Assembly (NCBI GenBank): GCA_014729705.1 | Contig: WJJK01000075.1 | Span: 1-5,379, forward strand | Length of the DNA: 5,379 nt | Direction: 5' to 3' | Source of the DNA: Candidatus Altarchaeales archaeon | Lineage (GTDB): Archaea; Altiarchaeota; Altiarchaeia; IMC4; SCGC-AAA252-I15 | Shown: positions 4,856-5,379 of the stretch, in pieces | Position numbering within the stretch: position 1 is the stretch's first letter | Layout of the letters: each line of letters starts with the position of its first letter | Program-made: the position numbers and the translations under genes | The notes under the pieces: generated by a model | What the model was told of the DNA's origin: nothing | The model's database searches: none | The model's input: only the letters and a program-made list of their open reading frames with translations

Positions 4856-4985
4856 ACAGTTCTCGGAGAGATTCCGTAAAGGTTCCTCTCGAAAAAACCT
4901 CCGAGGACCTCGCATTCACTGGGAAGGGGCCTCATTCAGGATCTATTAATGATCCCTCCGATAAACGTAAAGTGGAGAAATTAAC

Positions 4986-5330
4986 ATGAAAGACCAAGTG
5001 AGAGATCGGTGTCCGGATTGCCAGGCCTCGATCGGGGAGCCTCACCTCGATGGATGCGATGTCGAGCGCTGCACGGTTTGCCGGGGTCAGCGGCTGGGTT
5101 GTAGCTGTGATGGCCACGAGCCTCAGGAGGCCGCGTGGACGGGGTGGTGGCCGGGCGTGTTAGAGTGCCGGGAGCGGGGATGGTTTATTGAACTGAACCC
5201 GGTGACGTACAAGATCGGGCCCCGGTGTGGGCCAGACCATCCGTATGCATCGGAAGATCTGAATCGGTGGGCCCTCTACAAAGCGGAGCGGGCCTTTTTG
5301 ACCGAAAAAGATGAGGACACGGTGTCATAG
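4986..5330 (+). CDS. orfN: conserved bacterial protein with two cysteine clusters, function unknown (114 aa)
   Basis: ATG 4986 has GGAG at 4974-4977 with an 8-base gap. The first cluster is C9, C12, H20, C24 (CPDC...EPHLDGC) and the second C29, C32, C39, C41 (CTVC...CSC), fitting two zinc knuckles in series. WTGWWPG at 51-57 and CRERGW at 61-66 follow, then a C-terminal SEDLNRWALYKAER helix. I recognise this order (GxxHxxGCDxExCPxC, C-x-C, WTGxWPGxxECRExGW, DLNRL) as a widespread conserved hypothetical family in bacterial genomes and plasmids; its biochemical role is unknown to me. The usual P of the second cluster is T30, and the usual G of CGGQ is R33. The gene is much richer in G+C than its neighbours, which suggests a separate origin. 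It begins 130 bases after the orfM stop as sequenced, or 36 after the frameshift-corrected one. Confidence 0.8.
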   Translation: MKDQVRDRCPDCQASIGEPHLDGCDVERCTVCRGQRLGCSCDGHEPQEAAWTGWWPGVLECRERGWFIELNPVTYKIGPRCGPDHPYASEDLNRWALYKAERAFLTEKDEDTVS

Positions 5331-5347
5331 CGCAGGATCTATCCTCA

Positions 5348-5375
5348 GAAAAAAACTCAGTAGCCTCTTTTTTTC
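5348..5375. terminator. A7/T7 inverted repeat after orfN, doubtful terminator
   Basis: GAAAAAAA (5348-5355) and TTTTTTTC (5368-5375) are exact reverse complements 12 bases apart, 17 bases past the orfN stop. The T-run at the end is terminator-like, but the stem is all A-T apart from its closing pair and the loop is large, so it would be weak. A short AGGAT/ATCCT pair lies just upstream (5334-5345). Termination near the window edge is plausible but not shown. Confidence 0.25.
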
Positions 5376-5379
5376 TTAC

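Noticed and set aside
4163..4915. A 250-codon open frame on the minus strand opposite orfM
   Set aside because: It is in the codon-aligned antisense phase of orfM, has no ribosome binding site, and its residues look like an antisense translation. orfM has zinc-type cysteines and natural composition over most of the same DNA.

Overview
The window is a dense patch of accessory DNA with fourteen likely genes (called orfA to orfN here, left to right). None is a housekeeping, replication, transposition or virion gene that I can name, and there is no rRNA, tRNA, CRISPR array or insertion sequence. Clear Shine-Dalgarno (SD) sequences (AAGGAG, AGGAGG, GGAG) and TTG/ATG starts point to a bacterial host. 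Tightly packed small genes of unknown function, with frequent strand switches and end overlaps, fit a large phage, a plasmid or an integrated element. The host group cannot be read from this sequence. Base composition is mosaic: the first 400 bases are AT-richer (sampled 60-base lines 38-47% GC), the middle is near 50%, and orfN is clearly GC-rich (65-72% in sampled lines).

Layout. 1-414: the 3' end of a gene cut by the window edge (orfA) and a small charged protein with a strong SD (orfB), both on +. 423-1016: two genes on the minus strand (orfD, then orfC). orfC's frame does not close as sequenced, and one base too many in an A-run would explain this. 1017-1114: a 98-base divergent spacer. 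The two outward-facing leaders are near-copies of each other, but the rightward copy carries an extra 8 bases that fold back onto its own ribosome binding site. 1115-3291: a six-gene + strand operon, orfE to orfJ, in which every junction overlaps or abuts. 3341-3598: orfK on the minus strand. 3634-4855 (perhaps to 4949): orfL and orfM, overlapping cysteine-containing proteins. 4986-5330: orfN, a member of a conserved bacterial family with two cysteine clusters.

Two themes link the genes. First, N-terminal segments recur on otherwise different proteins. orfE and orfG share a 28-residue head (26 of 28 identical, nearly all DNA differences silent) on strongly diverged bodies, and orfH and orfK, on opposite strands, share IERLIREIE near their starts. 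Second, four proteins (orfH, orfL, orfM, orfN) carry probable zinc-binding cysteine sets, and in orfH the set is present twice with identical Cys spacing. The candidate undescribed system is the orfE-orfJ operon: a translationally coupled set of small proteins built from duplicated modules, possibly gated by the leader hairpin. Its function cannot be deduced from sequence alone.
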